From: Litchfieldella rifensis | Lineage (GTDB): Bacteria; Pseudomonadota; Gammaproteobacteria; Pseudomonadales; Halomonadaceae | NCBI RefSeq assembly: GCF_042646605.1 | Contig: NZ_JBHRUG010000005.1 | Coordinates: 1-64,000, forward strand | Reading direction: 5' to 3' | Length of the DNA stretch: 64,000 nt | Part shown: positions 33,806-41,998 of the stretch, in pieces | How positions within the stretch are numbered: position 1 is the first letter of the stretch | Layout: each line of letters begins with the position of its first letter | Notes under the pieces: generated by a model | Databases searched by the model: none | Told to the model about the DNA's origin: nothing | What the model saw: only the letters and a program-made list of their open reading frames with translations | Translations under genes and position numbers: made by a program

Positions 33806-34278
33806 TGCGGTTGTTCAGAATCGGGCCTGACCAGCACATCGGCAACATGAGTGGCATGGGCGGCAGCTATCGTGATGGTGCCGGGTGGAATTCGGCTGGT
33901 GTGGCCGTGCTCTATTTTGGCACTTCACCCAGTGTGGCGATGCTGGAGCTCGGAAACTACGTCCCTTCGCCGCGTGATCTTCCCGACAACTATCGGCTAG
34001 CGGTTTTCGAGGTGCCTGATGACGAGGTGGAAACTTGGTCTGTCGATCAGCTACCCGTTGATTGGGCCGACTTTTCCTACCCATCGTCTATCCAGCAACT
34101 AGGCACGCAGTGGCTACGGCAACGAGAAAAATTGGTGCTGTTGGTGCCGAGCTGTGCCGTGGCAGGCGGTATGGAAAATATCGCGGTCGTCAACCCCATG
34201 CATCCTGACGTCTCGAAGATTCGACTGCTTGAAAAGCACGCAGCGATCTATAACGAGAGGATGTTCAAAGGGATTTGA
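33805..34278 (+). CDS. RES-domain toxin (NAD-targeting / ADP-ribosyl type)
   Basis: A 157-residue RES-family toxin: LFRIGP, GMGGSYRDGAGWNSAGVAVL with the R..G...N..G.R.VY-type active-site layout, YFGTSPSVAMLELGNYVP, GTQWLRQREKLVLLVPS, NIAVVNPMHPD, ending in the R(L/F)..D-like RMFKGI. Known members degrade NAD or ADP-ribosylate a metabolic enzyme (MbcT, ParT). Key motifs are present, so it looks intact. The ATG at 33805 shares its A with the antitoxin stop. The pair forms a complete type II toxin-antitoxin module. Confidence 0.88.
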   Translation: MRLFRIGPDQHIGNMSGMGGSYRDGAGWNSAGVAVLYFGTSPSVAMLELGNYVPSPRDLPDNYRLAVFEVPDDEVETWSVDQLPVDWADFSYPSSIQQLGTQWLRQREKLVLLVPSCAVAGGMENIAVVNPMHPDVSKIRLLEKHAAIYNERMFKGI

Positions 34279-34326
34279 AAGCGCCGGTCAAGCTGGGCTC
34301 GGCCGGCGAACGTGTGTGAGCCATTG

Positions 34327-34704
34327 TCATTCTGCCGCTTCGTCGACCTGGAAGATGCCGAAGGTATTGCCCTCGGTATCGAGGAAGTAGCCCTGCCAGC
34401 AGCGGCCGGGCACGGCAAACTTGGGCAGGGCGACTTGTCCGCCAAGCCGTGCGATGTGTTGGGCCGTCTCCTCGAAGTCGTCTACCTCGAACGAACAGAC
34501 GAAGGCATTCGTGCCGCATTCGGCAGGTGGCGTTTGCGCTGGGCGCTGGAGCAAACCGCCCCCCGTTCCTCCGGTATCGATACGCCAGTATTCGACGGGC
34601 AGTCCCTCGACCTTGTCGAACTGCCAGCCGAAGAGCGTGCCATAGAAGCTTACCGCACGCTGGGTGTCATCGGCCTGAATCTCGAAATAGAAGTGTCCGC
34701 TCAT
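34327..34704 (-). CDS. VOC family (glyoxalase/bleomycin-resistance fold) protein
   Basis: A 125-residue single-module VOC protein: FYFEIQADDTQRAVSFYGTL then FGWQFDKVEG at the start and the paired strand GYFLDTEGNTFGIFQVDEAA at the end. This subgroup is annotated as glyoxalase-like with unknown substrate. The start at 34704 has a strong GGAGGAAAC site; the upstream 27 codons of open frame are not used. Confidence 0.85.
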   Translation of the reverse strand: MSGHFYFEIQADDTQRAVSFYGTLFGWQFDKVEGLPVEYWRIDTGGTGGGLLQRPAQTPPAECGTNAFVCSFEVDDFEETAQHIARLGGQVALPKFAVPGRCWQGYFLDTEGNTFGIFQVDEAAE

Positions 34705-34947
34705 GTTTCCTCCAAGGCAGTTTCCGAAACGTTGCGCGGTGACTGCTATGTTGGTATTCGGATATCGCTGTGATCCGAACCTCAAGGATAGCGGGTGTCA
34801 GGAGGAGAGTAGCAGTGAGACTTGAGGGAAAAGTCGCCCATCGTCACGGGGGCAAGGTCCGGTAACAGCGCATTGAGCCTTCCTTCGGCCTAGCTCGGTT
34901 GGCCGAATCTCCCGAGATGGCGATGCCTTGGGACGCCGCTGTCATGA

Positions 34948-35886
34948 CTAGAAGTTGAGCTGTCTTCTGGCTCGCAGCTCCTGCGGCAGCAGGGCGGCAT
35001 GAATGGTGGCATTGACCGGCGTTGCCACGCCGGCTGCCTCTCCGAGCCGCACCACGGCGCCGTTCTGGGAATCGAGTTCCGAGGGAAAGCCTTCGATGAT
35101 GTCGCGGTGCATGGAGGCCGTGCTGGTCTCGGGCAGCGAGTCGATGAACGTCATGGCACGCTCGATGGCGTTCTCGGGCAGGGCGACCCCCGTGGCCCGG
35201 CCCGCCTGGCAGATCTCCTGCATTACCTGTTCGAGCATCTCGCGGCTTTCCGGCAGACTGCGGCAGATGCCGATCGGTGCCCGTGTCACGGCGCCGACGC
35301 CGCTCATGGCGCAGATGAACAGGAACTTGCTCCAGATCGCGACATTGATGTCATCGGGAATCTCGGCATGGACGCCCTGGGCCCGGTCGAAAGTCGCCTT
35401 GAGGCGCTGGGTGCGCTCGCTGGGCTGGTTGTCGAGTTCGCCGAAACGCACAAAGGGGTCAACCCCTGCATGGTGGATCACCCCCGGCGCAACGCGGTAG
35501 GCGAGGATGCCGCACAGACCACCGAGCACCGGCGCCCGGCCCAGCACCTCGGCGAGATGCTGCGGGGCCTCGACGCCATTCTCCAGTGGTACCACGAAGG
35601 TCTCGGGGCCGATCATCGGGCGCATCTCCTCGGCGGCATCCTTCACCTGCCAGGCCTTCACCGCCACGATCACGCAGTCCACCTCACCGACCGATAGCGG
35701 ATCGTCAGTGGCCTGGGCCGGTGAGATCACGAAATCGCCATTGATGCTTTTTACCCGCAGACCGTCGCGCTGAATGGTCGACAGATGCTCCCCTCGGGCG
35801 ATGAAGGTGACATCCTCACCCGACTCGGCGAGGCGTCCGCCGAAATAGCCGCCCACACCACCCGTGCCATAGATTGCGAAACGCAT
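34948..35886 (-). CDS. panE: 2-dehydropantoate 2-reductase
   Basis: Reduces 2-dehydropantoate to pantoate with NADPH (pantothenate synthesis). It has 312 residues: Rossmann motif IYGTGGVGGYFGGRLAESG, then CVIVAVKAWQVKDAAEEM with the phosphate/catalytic region, VPLENGVEAP, and the C-terminal helical domain with KFLFICAMSGVGAVTRAP and SMHRDIIEGFPSELDSQNGA carrying the substrate-binding Ser/Glu. Related 2-hydroxyacid reductases share the fold and paralogues are common, so PanE is likely but not certain. It stands alone. Confidence 0.82.
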   Translation of the reverse strand: MRFAIYGTGGVGGYFGGRLAESGEDVTFIARGEHLSTIQRDGLRVKSINGDFVISPAQATDDPLSVGEVDCVIVAVKAWQVKDAAEEMRPMIGPETFVVPLENGVEAPQHLAEVLGRAPVLGGLCGILAYRVAPGVIHHAGVDPFVRFGELDNQPSERTQRLKATFDRAQGVHAEIPDDINVAIWSKFLFICAMSGVGAVTRAPIGICRSLPESREMLEQVMQEICQAGRATGVALPENAIERAMTFIDSLPETSTASMHRDIIEGFPSELDSQNGAVVRLGEAAGVATPVNATIHAALLPQELRARRQLNF

Positions 35887-36062
35887 GGGATTCTCCTCGA
35901 GACCATCGAACCGTTGCTGGTTGTGTCTTCATTGTCGACCGTGGACAGGGCCGCGTCGAACGGCAACGTGGTCAACCTGGAGCGGTTGCCGGGTGACGGC
36001 GGTGCGGTAGGATAGGAGTAGCATTCGGGGGATATTGCAGTGCCAAGGGCCGGGAGTCGTTC

Positions 36063-36428
36063 ATGGCAGTCTTGCTGTTCAAGCTTCGCGACGTGCCGGA
36101 TCAGGAAGCCGAGGAAGTTCGGCAGTTGCTACGTGAACACCAGTTCGATTTCTACGAAACCAGTGCCGGACGCTGGCGTTTGTCGGTGGCCGCCATCTGG
36201 CTCAAGGACGACTCCCAGGCGGCGGCAGCCCGCTCGGTGATCGACGAATACCAGGCGGAACTCACGGCCCGCGCCCGCCAGGCGCATGCCGAGCTCGAGG
36301 CTCAGGGACGGGCGCCGACGCTCTGGGGAAAGCTGTCGCAGCAACCGTTACGTTGTTTGCTCTTCATCGTGGCAGCCGCCATCGTGCTGGGGGTGTCGAT
36401 CCTGCCGTTTCTTGGCTTGCAAGGCTAA
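36063..36428 (+). CDS. DUF6164-type small membrane protein
   Basis: A 121-residue protein with a soluble N-terminal alpha/beta domain (LLFKLRDVPDQEAEEVRQLL, YETSAGRWRLSVAAIWL) and one C-terminal transmembrane helix (CLLFIVAAAIVLGVSILPFL). I recognise the architecture as the DUF6164 family of gammaproteobacteria, function unknown. A methyltransferase gene follows 25 bp downstream. Confidence 0.7.
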   Translation: MAVLLFKLRDVPDQEAEEVRQLLREHQFDFYETSAGRWRLSVAAIWLKDDSQAAAARSVIDEYQAELTARARQAHAELEAQGRAPTLWGKLSQQPLRCLLFIVAAAIVLGVSILPFLGLQG

Positions 36429-36453
36429 GGGCGGTGCGCGGAGCGAGCCCCCC

Positions 36454-37086
36454 ATGAAGCACTATCGATACGACTCCTTGCGCCGCGAATATTCGAAGCT
36501 GGCACCGCGTTACGATAGTCGTTGGGCAAAATATATCGATGCGTCGGTCCGTGAATCGCGGCGCTGGCTCGCCTTGGCTACAGGCGACGGGGTGCTGGAT
36601 GTCGGCTGCGGGACCGGGGTGTTGCTGGCATCCTTGGCACGCGAGATGCCGGGTGTTCGGTTGGCCGGTATCGATCTCTCCTGTGAGATGCTTGAGATTG
36701 CCCGTCACCGCGTCGGGCCGAACGTCGAGCTCAAAGAGGCCTCCGCCGAAGCCTTACCCTTCAGTGACTCGGAGTTCGATGCGGTGGTATCGACCAGTGT
36801 ATTTCACTATATCCGCGAGCCTCGGCGTGCCTTGGGGGAAATGCATCGGATTCTGAAGCCTGGAGGGCGTGTGGTCATCGTCGACTGGTGCGACGACTAT
36901 CTGACTTGCCGTCTGTGTAACGTCTTCCTGCAAATCTTCGACCCCGGACACTTCCGTACCTATCGCAGCGATGAATGCCGTGAATTGCTTGTCGGGGCGG
37001 AGTTTGCAAACGTGGAGGTCGAGCGCTACAAGATTGATTGGTTGTGGGGAATGATGACGGCAACGGCCATCCGAGGGCAGGAGTGA
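36454..37086 (+). CDS. Class I SAM-dependent methyltransferase
   Basis: A 210-residue methyltransferase of the UbiE/MenG-like type: motif I GVLDVGCGTGVLLASLA, LAGIDLSCEMLEIAR, motif II FDAVVSTSVFHYIREPRRAL, and motif III LKPGGRVVIVDWCDDY. The substrate is unknown. The start at 36454 (MKHYRYDSLRREYSKLAPRY) is the family-like N terminus; earlier in-frame codons overlap the previous gene. Confidence 0.82.
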   Translation: MKHYRYDSLRREYSKLAPRYDSRWAKYIDASVRESRRWLALATGDGVLDVGCGTGVLLASLAREMPGVRLAGIDLSCEMLEIARHRVGPNVELKEASAEALPFSDSEFDAVVSTSVFHYIREPRRALGEMHRILKPGGRVVIVDWCDDYLTCRLCNVFLQIFDPGHFRTYRSDECRELLVGAEFANVEVERYKIDWLWGMMTATAIRGQE

Positions 37087-37247
37087 ACGGCGCCATATGG
37101 GCAAATCCCGTTCTCTGAGGTTGCTTCGAAAGCTGTTGCCGGTAGTAGGGTCGCTATCTGGAGACATTTTCGCCGTGAGCTCTCATTCGCTAGAATGAGG
37201 AGGTAAATTCAATAACACCCATATAACCAGAGGGAAAGGGATCACCC

Positions 37248-37427
37248 ATGCATAAGCCCCTGATGGCCCTGAGCGTTGTGTTGTTCGCGGCACTGTTCGT
37301 TGCTGGCTGCAGTTATCAGCCTGCCCGCATCAAGTCCGAACCGCTGATCGTGATCGACGACGACCGGGGTGGACACAACCACGGTAGTTTCTGTCCGCCG
37401 GGGCAGGCCAAGAAAGGCAATTGTTGA
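37248..37427 (+). CDS. Small lipoprotein with CPPGQAKKG tail (copy 1)
   Basis: A 59-residue protein I read directly from the sequence. It has a signal peptide with lipobox LFVAGC (MHKPLMALSVVLFAALFVAG), then a 38-residue mature part SYQPARIKSEPLIVIDDD, GGHNHGS, FCPPGQAKKGNC. It closely parallels the protein at 37688: both share the S-Y-x-P-A-R-I-x-x-E-P-L-I opening and the Cys-flanked tail. GAGGGAAAG lies upstream. Likely outer membrane anchored; function unknown. Confidence 0.75.
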   Translation: MHKPLMALSVVLFAALFVAGCSYQPARIKSEPLIVIDDDRGGHNHGSFCPPGQAKKGNC

Positions 37428-37452
37428 AGGCCGATACTCTCACGACCCGCCT

Positions 37453-37479
37453 CAAGGGCATGCCATCAGCATGCCCTTG
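37453..37479. terminator. Hairpin after lipoprotein copy 1
   Basis: CAAGGGCATGC (37453-37463) and GCATGCCCTTG (37469-37479) form an 11-bp perfect stem with a 5-base loop. Only ATGGTTTC follows, so it is a stable hairpin and a probable but not canonical terminator. Confidence 0.5.
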
Positions 37480-37687
37480 ATGGTTTCGGGAGAAAGTGAG
37501 GTTGCGCAATTGTTGCGCATTGTCCGCTGGGAGGGACCCCGGAGTATGGATATACTAGTTAGGAAACGCTGTTCGAGTTGCCCTGTGCCGAAAGGCGTGC
37601 TGTCCTGGCACAGCGCATAAGAAGGCGACCGATGAGGAACGCAGGGGGACAGGAGCCGATTCCATGATCCTCGTGAGGCACTCATTC

Positions 37688-37939
37688 ATGAAACTTTCCA
37701 CGCAGCTTGTCACCCTTATCGTGCTGAGCGGTACATTGTTGATGGCTGGCTGCAGCTATAGCCCCGCTCGGATAACCCCGGAACCGCTGATCGAAATCGA
37801 CGGTCACGACGGTCATTATCACCACAGTCGCCGTTATTACTACGACGACGACGACTGGGACCATGATCATTACTATTACGAAAGGCGCGGTCGTGGTGGG
37901 TTCTGTCCGCCGGGTCAGGCGAAGAAGGGGCGTTGCTAG
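37688..37939 (+). CDS. Small lipoprotein with CPPGQAKKG tail (copy 2)
   Basis: An 83-residue lipoprotein. The signal peptide has lipobox LLMAGC, and the mature start SYSPARITPEPLIEIDGHDG parallels copy 1. A 30-residue insert rich in His, Tyr, Asp and Arg (HYHHSRRYYYDDDDWDHDHY) follows, then GGFCPPGQAKKGRC. The insert looks capable of metal binding or polyelectrolyte contact. The start at 37688 (MKLSTQLVTL) removes an 8-residue extension. Probably a duplicate of copy 1 that gained or kept the insert. Confidence 0.75.
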   Translation: MKLSTQLVTLIVLSGTLLMAGCSYSPARITPEPLIEIDGHDGHYHHSRRYYYDDDDWDHDHYYYERRGRGGFCPPGQAKKGRC

Positions 37940-38027
37940 CACCCTAATCTCATTGGCATCGACTACTGACTGGCGTATGGTGGGAGAATACAAAAGATAA
38001 CAATGACACCGGAAAAGTCCTTGCGCC

Positions 38028-38813
38028 ATGTCATTCTTCCATCTGCGTGCCTGCACCCTGACACGGCACCATATTTCGCATGAGCACCGCTTTCACCAGC
38101 TGATTCTGGCGACGTCGGGGTGCACGGAACTCAGTATCGAAGGCCGTGGCGAGTTCGTGACCGGTGAGCGGGGCTGTCTGATCCCGACCACCTATCATCA
38201 CGAGTACCAGGGAGATGACCGCAACCGCACCCTGGTGTTGGATGTGCCATTGACCAGCCTGCCGGTCCTCTCCTGTAGCGATGAAATCAATCGCCTTTTC
38301 ACACGGCCACGCTTTTTCACCGTGTCGCCAAAGTTGCATCGGCTCGCCGATTCGTTGATGCAGCAAGTCGATCACTTTCCTGAGCTGCAAAGCGAAATCG
38401 CCGCACTGATCCTGCGTGCGATCTATCTGGAACTCCATGATGAGCGTCTGCCCGACGACATGTTCGGTTCATCGGGGAGTGGTCGATGTCGCCGCCGCCT
38501 AGACCTGTCGCGGATCGACGCGTATATCGATGCACATCTGGCTGACGAGATTCGTGTCGAGACCCTGGCCGGTCTATGTGCACTGAGCATCGGTCATTTC
38601 CATGCATGCTTTCGTGATGTGACGGGCATGACGCCGTTGGGATATGTGCAGGGCCGCCGGCTCGATCACGCCTTCTCCCTGGTCCGACATACCGACCTGG
38701 CACTGGGTCAGGTCGCTTCGCTGGTTGGCTTTCGCGACCAGGGCAGTTTCTCGCGTGCCTACCTCCGACGTTTCAAGATGTCCCCCCTGGCGGATCGTCG
38801 TGCTGTGAACTGA
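38028..38813 (+). CDS. AraC-family transcriptional regulator
   Basis: A 261-residue AraC/XylS regulator. The N-terminal cupin-like region (HEHRFHQLILATSGCTELSI, GCLIPTTYHHEYQGD) senses a ligand. The C-terminal double HTH reads RIDAYIDAHLADEIRVETLA, GLCALSIGHFHACFRDVTGM, TPLGYVQGRRLDHAFSLVRH and GFRDQGSFSRAYLRRFKMSP. It is transcribed toward the TRAP/deacetylase operon and ends 164 bp before it, so it is the likely local activator. Confidence 0.85.
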   Translation: MSFFHLRACTLTRHHISHEHRFHQLILATSGCTELSIEGRGEFVTGERGCLIPTTYHHEYQGDDRNRTLVLDVPLTSLPVLSCSDEINRLFTRPRFFTVSPKLHRLADSLMQQVDHFPELQSEIAALILRAIYLELHDERLPDDMFGSSGSGRCRRRLDLSRIDAYIDAHLADEIRVETLAGLCALSIGHFHACFRDVTGMTPLGYVQGRRLDHAFSLVRHTDLALGQVASLVGFRDQGSFSRAYLRRFKMSPLADRRAVN

Positions 38814-38977
38814 ACCGACGCCCTCCCTGTTGAGTTCCCTGGACACGGCACAGTGCTGAGTCTGGGGCAAATCTTTCGTAGTTATGGGCAAGCAGCCCCG
38901 AGAATCGCGTCATAGCCTGATAAGCAATAGGCGCAAATTGTCGTCTGCACTCCCAAAAACAACGAAAGGAAGGGTCC

Positions 38978-40054
38978 ATGAGCATGAAATCGGTTTTGAC
39001 CAGGACGCTGGCATTGGCGGCCTTGCCGTTGGCGCTTGCCACCACCCAGGTCCAGGCACAGTCCTTTGAGATGGTCATCGCCACGCAGTTGCCGGAAAGC
39101 ATGAGCAACAACGCGATCTATCCGGCCCTGGTGCACTTCAAGAACCTGGTGGAAACCCGCACCGACGGCGATGTCGAGGTCTCCCTCTTCGGTGGTGGGC
39201 AGCTTGGCTCCGAGGTCGAGAACGGCTCCGAAGTACAGGGCGGGCGCACATTGCAGTCGACCATCATGTCGGCCGGGGCGATGTCGTCCTTCTACGATGA
39301 CTACCAGCTTGTCACGGCGCCCTTTCTGTTCGACGACTGGCGACAGGCCTGGGCCTTCTTCGACGGGGAATGGTTCGCCAACTTCATGGCCGGGACCATC
39401 GAGGAAGCCAACATGCGTTACCTGGGTACCTTCGATGACGGTGGCGGCTTCGTGGCCTTCACCAACAACGAGCGTTTGATCCGCACCGTGGAGGATCTGG
39501 AAGGGCTCAATATCCGGACCGAGGAAAATCCGGCGCATGTGGCGATCATGCGCTCGCTGGGGGCGTCGGCCACGCCCTTGCCTTGGGGCGAGTTGATCAC
39601 GGCGCTGGAAACCGGACTGGCCGACGGCCAGTTCAATGCGCCGGTGCTCAATACCACCTTCAACTTCGATGCGGTCACCGACTACACCACCTTGACCGGG
39701 CACGTCTACAACAGCGCCCCTTGGGTAGTCAGCGAGTCCTGGTATCAGGAACTGCCGGAGGAGCATCAGCGAGCCATCGTCACCTCGGCGCGGGAAGCCA
39801 TCGCCATGAGTCACGGGATGTCCGGCGCCCTGGCCACGGCGAGCTGGGAAGAGTCCTGCGAGCGCTTCGATGAGTGTTACATCATGCCCGCGAGCGAACG
39901 CCAGCGGATGGCGGAAATCGCGCGTCCGGCCTGGCAGGAATGGATCGTCGAGGACTTCGGCATGGACGCGCAGCGTGTCGACAACCTGCTGGCAGAAGTC
40001 GAGCGTGTCGGAGAGAAAGTCGCCACGGAAGACTTCCAGCACTATGGTCAATGA
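38978..40054 (+). CDS. dctP: TRAP transporter substrate-binding protein
   Basis: A 358-residue periplasmic DctP-type protein with a signal peptide (LTRTLALAALPLALATTQVQ, cleavage after AQA). Family motifs are FKNLVETRTDGDVEVSLFGG, GQLGSEVENGSEVQGG, LNIRTEENPAHVAIMRSLGA with the Arg that holds the ligand carboxylate, and PLPWGELITALETGLADGQF. The ligand is therefore a carboxylate; its identity must be guessed from the deacetylase and amino acid genes downstream. A strong hairpin follows the gene. Confidence 0.92.
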   Translation: MSMKSVLTRTLALAALPLALATTQVQAQSFEMVIATQLPESMSNNAIYPALVHFKNLVETRTDGDVEVSLFGGGQLGSEVENGSEVQGGRTLQSTIMSAGAMSSFYDDYQLVTAPFLFDDWRQAWAFFDGEWFANFMAGTIEEANMRYLGTFDDGGGFVAFTNNERLIRTVEDLEGLNIRTEENPAHVAIMRSLGASATPLPWGELITALETGLADGQFNAPVLNTTFNFDAVTDYTTLTGHVYNSAPWVVSESWYQELPEEHQRAIVTSAREAIAMSHGMSGALATASWEESCERFDECYIMPASERQRMAEIARPAWQEWIVEDFGMDAQRVDNLLAEVERVGEKVATEDFQHYGQ

Positions 40055-40087
40055 CTGGGGCCGGTAAGTCTGTCTTGCCGACGGCAC

Positions 40088-40128
40088 ACCTCGGCGATAC
40101 GTCAGGAAGGATGACGTATCGCCGAGGT
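40088..40128 (+). promoter_or_regulatory. Long intercistronic hairpin between dctP and dctQ
   Basis: ACCTCGGCGATACGTCA (40088-40104) and its exact reverse complement (40112-40128) form a 17-bp stem around a 7-base loop, followed by ATTTAC. It has no real T-run, so partial termination or 3' protection of dctP mRNA is likely. That would give more binding protein than membrane subunits. Confidence 0.75.
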
Positions 40129-40158
40129 ATTTACAGGACCTTTTCCGGAATTCTCGCC

Positions 40159-40704
40159 ATGCCGCTTCTCGCCCCTCTGCGTCGCCTGAGTGATGGCATC
40201 AATCGGGTCGCCATCGTGCTCTCCGTGGCCTGCATCCTGGCCATGCTGGGCATCTCCTTTACCGGCTTCCTCTACAAGCTGATGACCGGTAGTGCGCTTA
40301 GCTGGACCTATTCCCTGGCGCGCATCTTTCTACCGTGGATCGGTTTTCTTTCGATGACTATTTCCTTGCGTTACGGCGAACATGTCGCCATGACGCTGTT
40401 GGTCAGAAGCCTGCCCAGGGTGTTGGTCAAGGCGGCGGCCGCTGTTTGCCTGGCGGTCATCGCCCTGTTTGCGATCCTGCTGGTCTGGTATGGCTGGGGC
40501 TATTTCCTGAATGCCACCCAGCTGTACATGATCTCGGACAACATCCAGCTATCCAATCGCTTCACCGCGATCGTGGTTCCGGTCAGTGGTGTGATCATCC
40601 TGTTTCATCTGGCACACGGCTTTGCTCTGCTGGAGCATTTTGTCGACGAGGATGAATTCATCGATGAGATGATCGAGACCGTCGACGTGGAGGAGCGCAC
40701 ATGA
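40159..40704 (+). CDS. dctQ: TRAP transporter small permease
   Basis: A 181-residue DctQ-type protein with four transmembrane helices (VAIVLSVACILAMLGISFTG; YSLARIFLPWIGFLSMTISL; AAVCLAVIALFAILLVWYGW; FTAIVVPVSGVIILFHLAHG). It begins after the intercistronic hairpin and overlaps dctM by 4 bases (ATGA). No good Shine-Dalgarno site is seen right before 40159; GGACC and CCGGAA are the nearest purine-rich bits. Confidence 0.88.
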   Translation: MPLLAPLRRLSDGINRVAIVLSVACILAMLGISFTGFLYKLMTGSALSWTYSLARIFLPWIGFLSMTISLRYGEHVAMTLLVRSLPRVLVKAAAAVCLAVIALFAILLVWYGWGYFLNATQLYMISDNIQLSNRFTAIVVPVSGVIILFHLAHGFALLEHFVDEDEFIDEMIETVDVEERT

Positions 40705-41978
40705 CCTCAGCGATCATCGTCTTCGTGGTGCTGCTGTTGATCGGCGCGCCAGTGGCCGTGGTGATGGCCATGTCGGGGCTGGCGGGTGGCTTCGTCCTTG
40801 GCGGCGAACGCATGCTGGGCATCATCGCCGACCGCATGTTCTCCGGCGTGTCGGGCTTTCTGCTGATTGCGGTGCCGTATTTCATCTTCACTGCGGAATT
40901 GATGAACCAAGGCGGGCTGACCCAGAAACTGATCACCTTCAACAACGCCTTGTTCGGTCGGATTCGCGGCGCACTGTCGCATGTCAACGTCACGGTTTCG
41001 GTCTTCTTTGCCGGGTTGACCGGTGCGGCGATCACCGACACCGTCGCCATCGGCAAGCTGATGATTCCCGAAATGAAGAAGCAGGGCTACGACGCCGAAT
41101 ATGCCGCCGCCATCACCGCCTGCTCGTCGATCATTGGCCCGATCATTCCGCCCAGTGTGGTGATGGTGGTCTATGCGTCCTTGCTACGCGACATTTCAGT
41201 CATCGACCTGTTTGCCGGCGGCATCATCCCCGGGATTCTGATGGCGGCGGCGCTGTTGGTCACCAGCATGGTCATCGCCTGGCGTCGTGGCTATCCCAAG
41301 CAGGCGCCGATTCCCTTCAAGGTAGCGATCTTTTCCTTCCTGGCGGCGTTGCCCGCCCTGATCGTGCCGCTGATCATCCTGGGGGGTATCCTGTCCGGGC
41401 TGACCACCATCACCGAGGCGTCCGGTTTTGCGGCGGTCTATGCGTTGCTGATCGGGGCCTTCTTCTACCGTAACTTGACGCTTGCCAAGATCTGGCATGC
41501 CTTGGTGGTGACGGTGCGCTTCTCGGGCGTGGTGTTCTTTCTGCTCGCGACCTCGGCGGTGCTGGGCTGGTTCGTCACCCGTTCGGGCATCGCCCGTGAT
41601 GCGGCCTCGATCATCACCACCTTCAGCGACGCGGCGTTCGTGCAACTGATGCTGGTGTGCGTGCTGCTGATTCTCATCGGCACCGTGATGGACGTGTTGC
41701 CGGCGCTGGTGGTGGTGGCGCCGGTGATCGTGCCGGCGATGATCCAGCTTGGCTTCGATCCCCTGCATTTTGCCATCCTGATGATCGTGGTGTTGAACAT
41801 TTCCAATGTCACGCCACCGGTGGGGATGACCTTGATGACGGCGGCGCGTATCGCCCAGGTACCTTACGAACGCGCGATTATTGCTTCGCTGCCGTTCTAT
41901 CTGTCGTTCATTGCCGTAATCGTGCTGCTGGCGGCATTGCCGATACTGTCGACTTGGATTCCGTCGCTGCTTCACTAG
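40701..41978 (+). CDS. dctM: TRAP transporter large permease
   Basis: A 425-residue DctM protein with about 12 hydrophobic segments. Typical stretches are FLLIAVPYFIFTAELMNQGG, SHVNVTVSVFFAGLTGAAIT, DTVAIGKLMIPEMKKQGYDA, SSIIGPIIPPSVVMVVYASL and NISNVTPPVGMTLMTAARIA. It is sodium-coupled by family knowledge. It completes the TRAP system of this operon and is followed 20 bp later by the first deacetylase gene. Confidence 0.93.
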   Translation: MTSAIIVFVVLLLIGAPVAVVMAMSGLAGGFVLGGERMLGIIADRMFSGVSGFLLIAVPYFIFTAELMNQGGLTQKLITFNNALFGRIRGALSHVNVTVSVFFAGLTGAAITDTVAIGKLMIPEMKKQGYDAEYAAAITACSSIIGPIIPPSVVMVVYASLLRDISVIDLFAGGIIPGILMAAALLVTSMVIAWRRGYPKQAPIPFKVAIFSFLAALPALIVPLIILGGILSGLTTITEASGFAAVYALLIGAFFYRNLTLAKIWHALVVTVRFSGVVFFLLATSAVLGWFVTRSGIARDAASIITTFSDAAFVQLMLVCVLLILIGTVMDVLPALVVVAPVIVPAMIQLGFDPLHFAILMIVVLNISNVTPPVGMTLMTAARIAQVPYERAIIASLPFYLSFIAVIVLLAALPILSTWIPSLLH

Positions 41979-41998
41979 TATGTGAGGAGCTCTTTGCC

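Noticed and set aside
38882..40087. 401-codon minus-strand open frame opposite dctP
   Set aside because: Antisense shadow of a clear TRAP binding protein; composition is low-complexity Gly/Arg/His.
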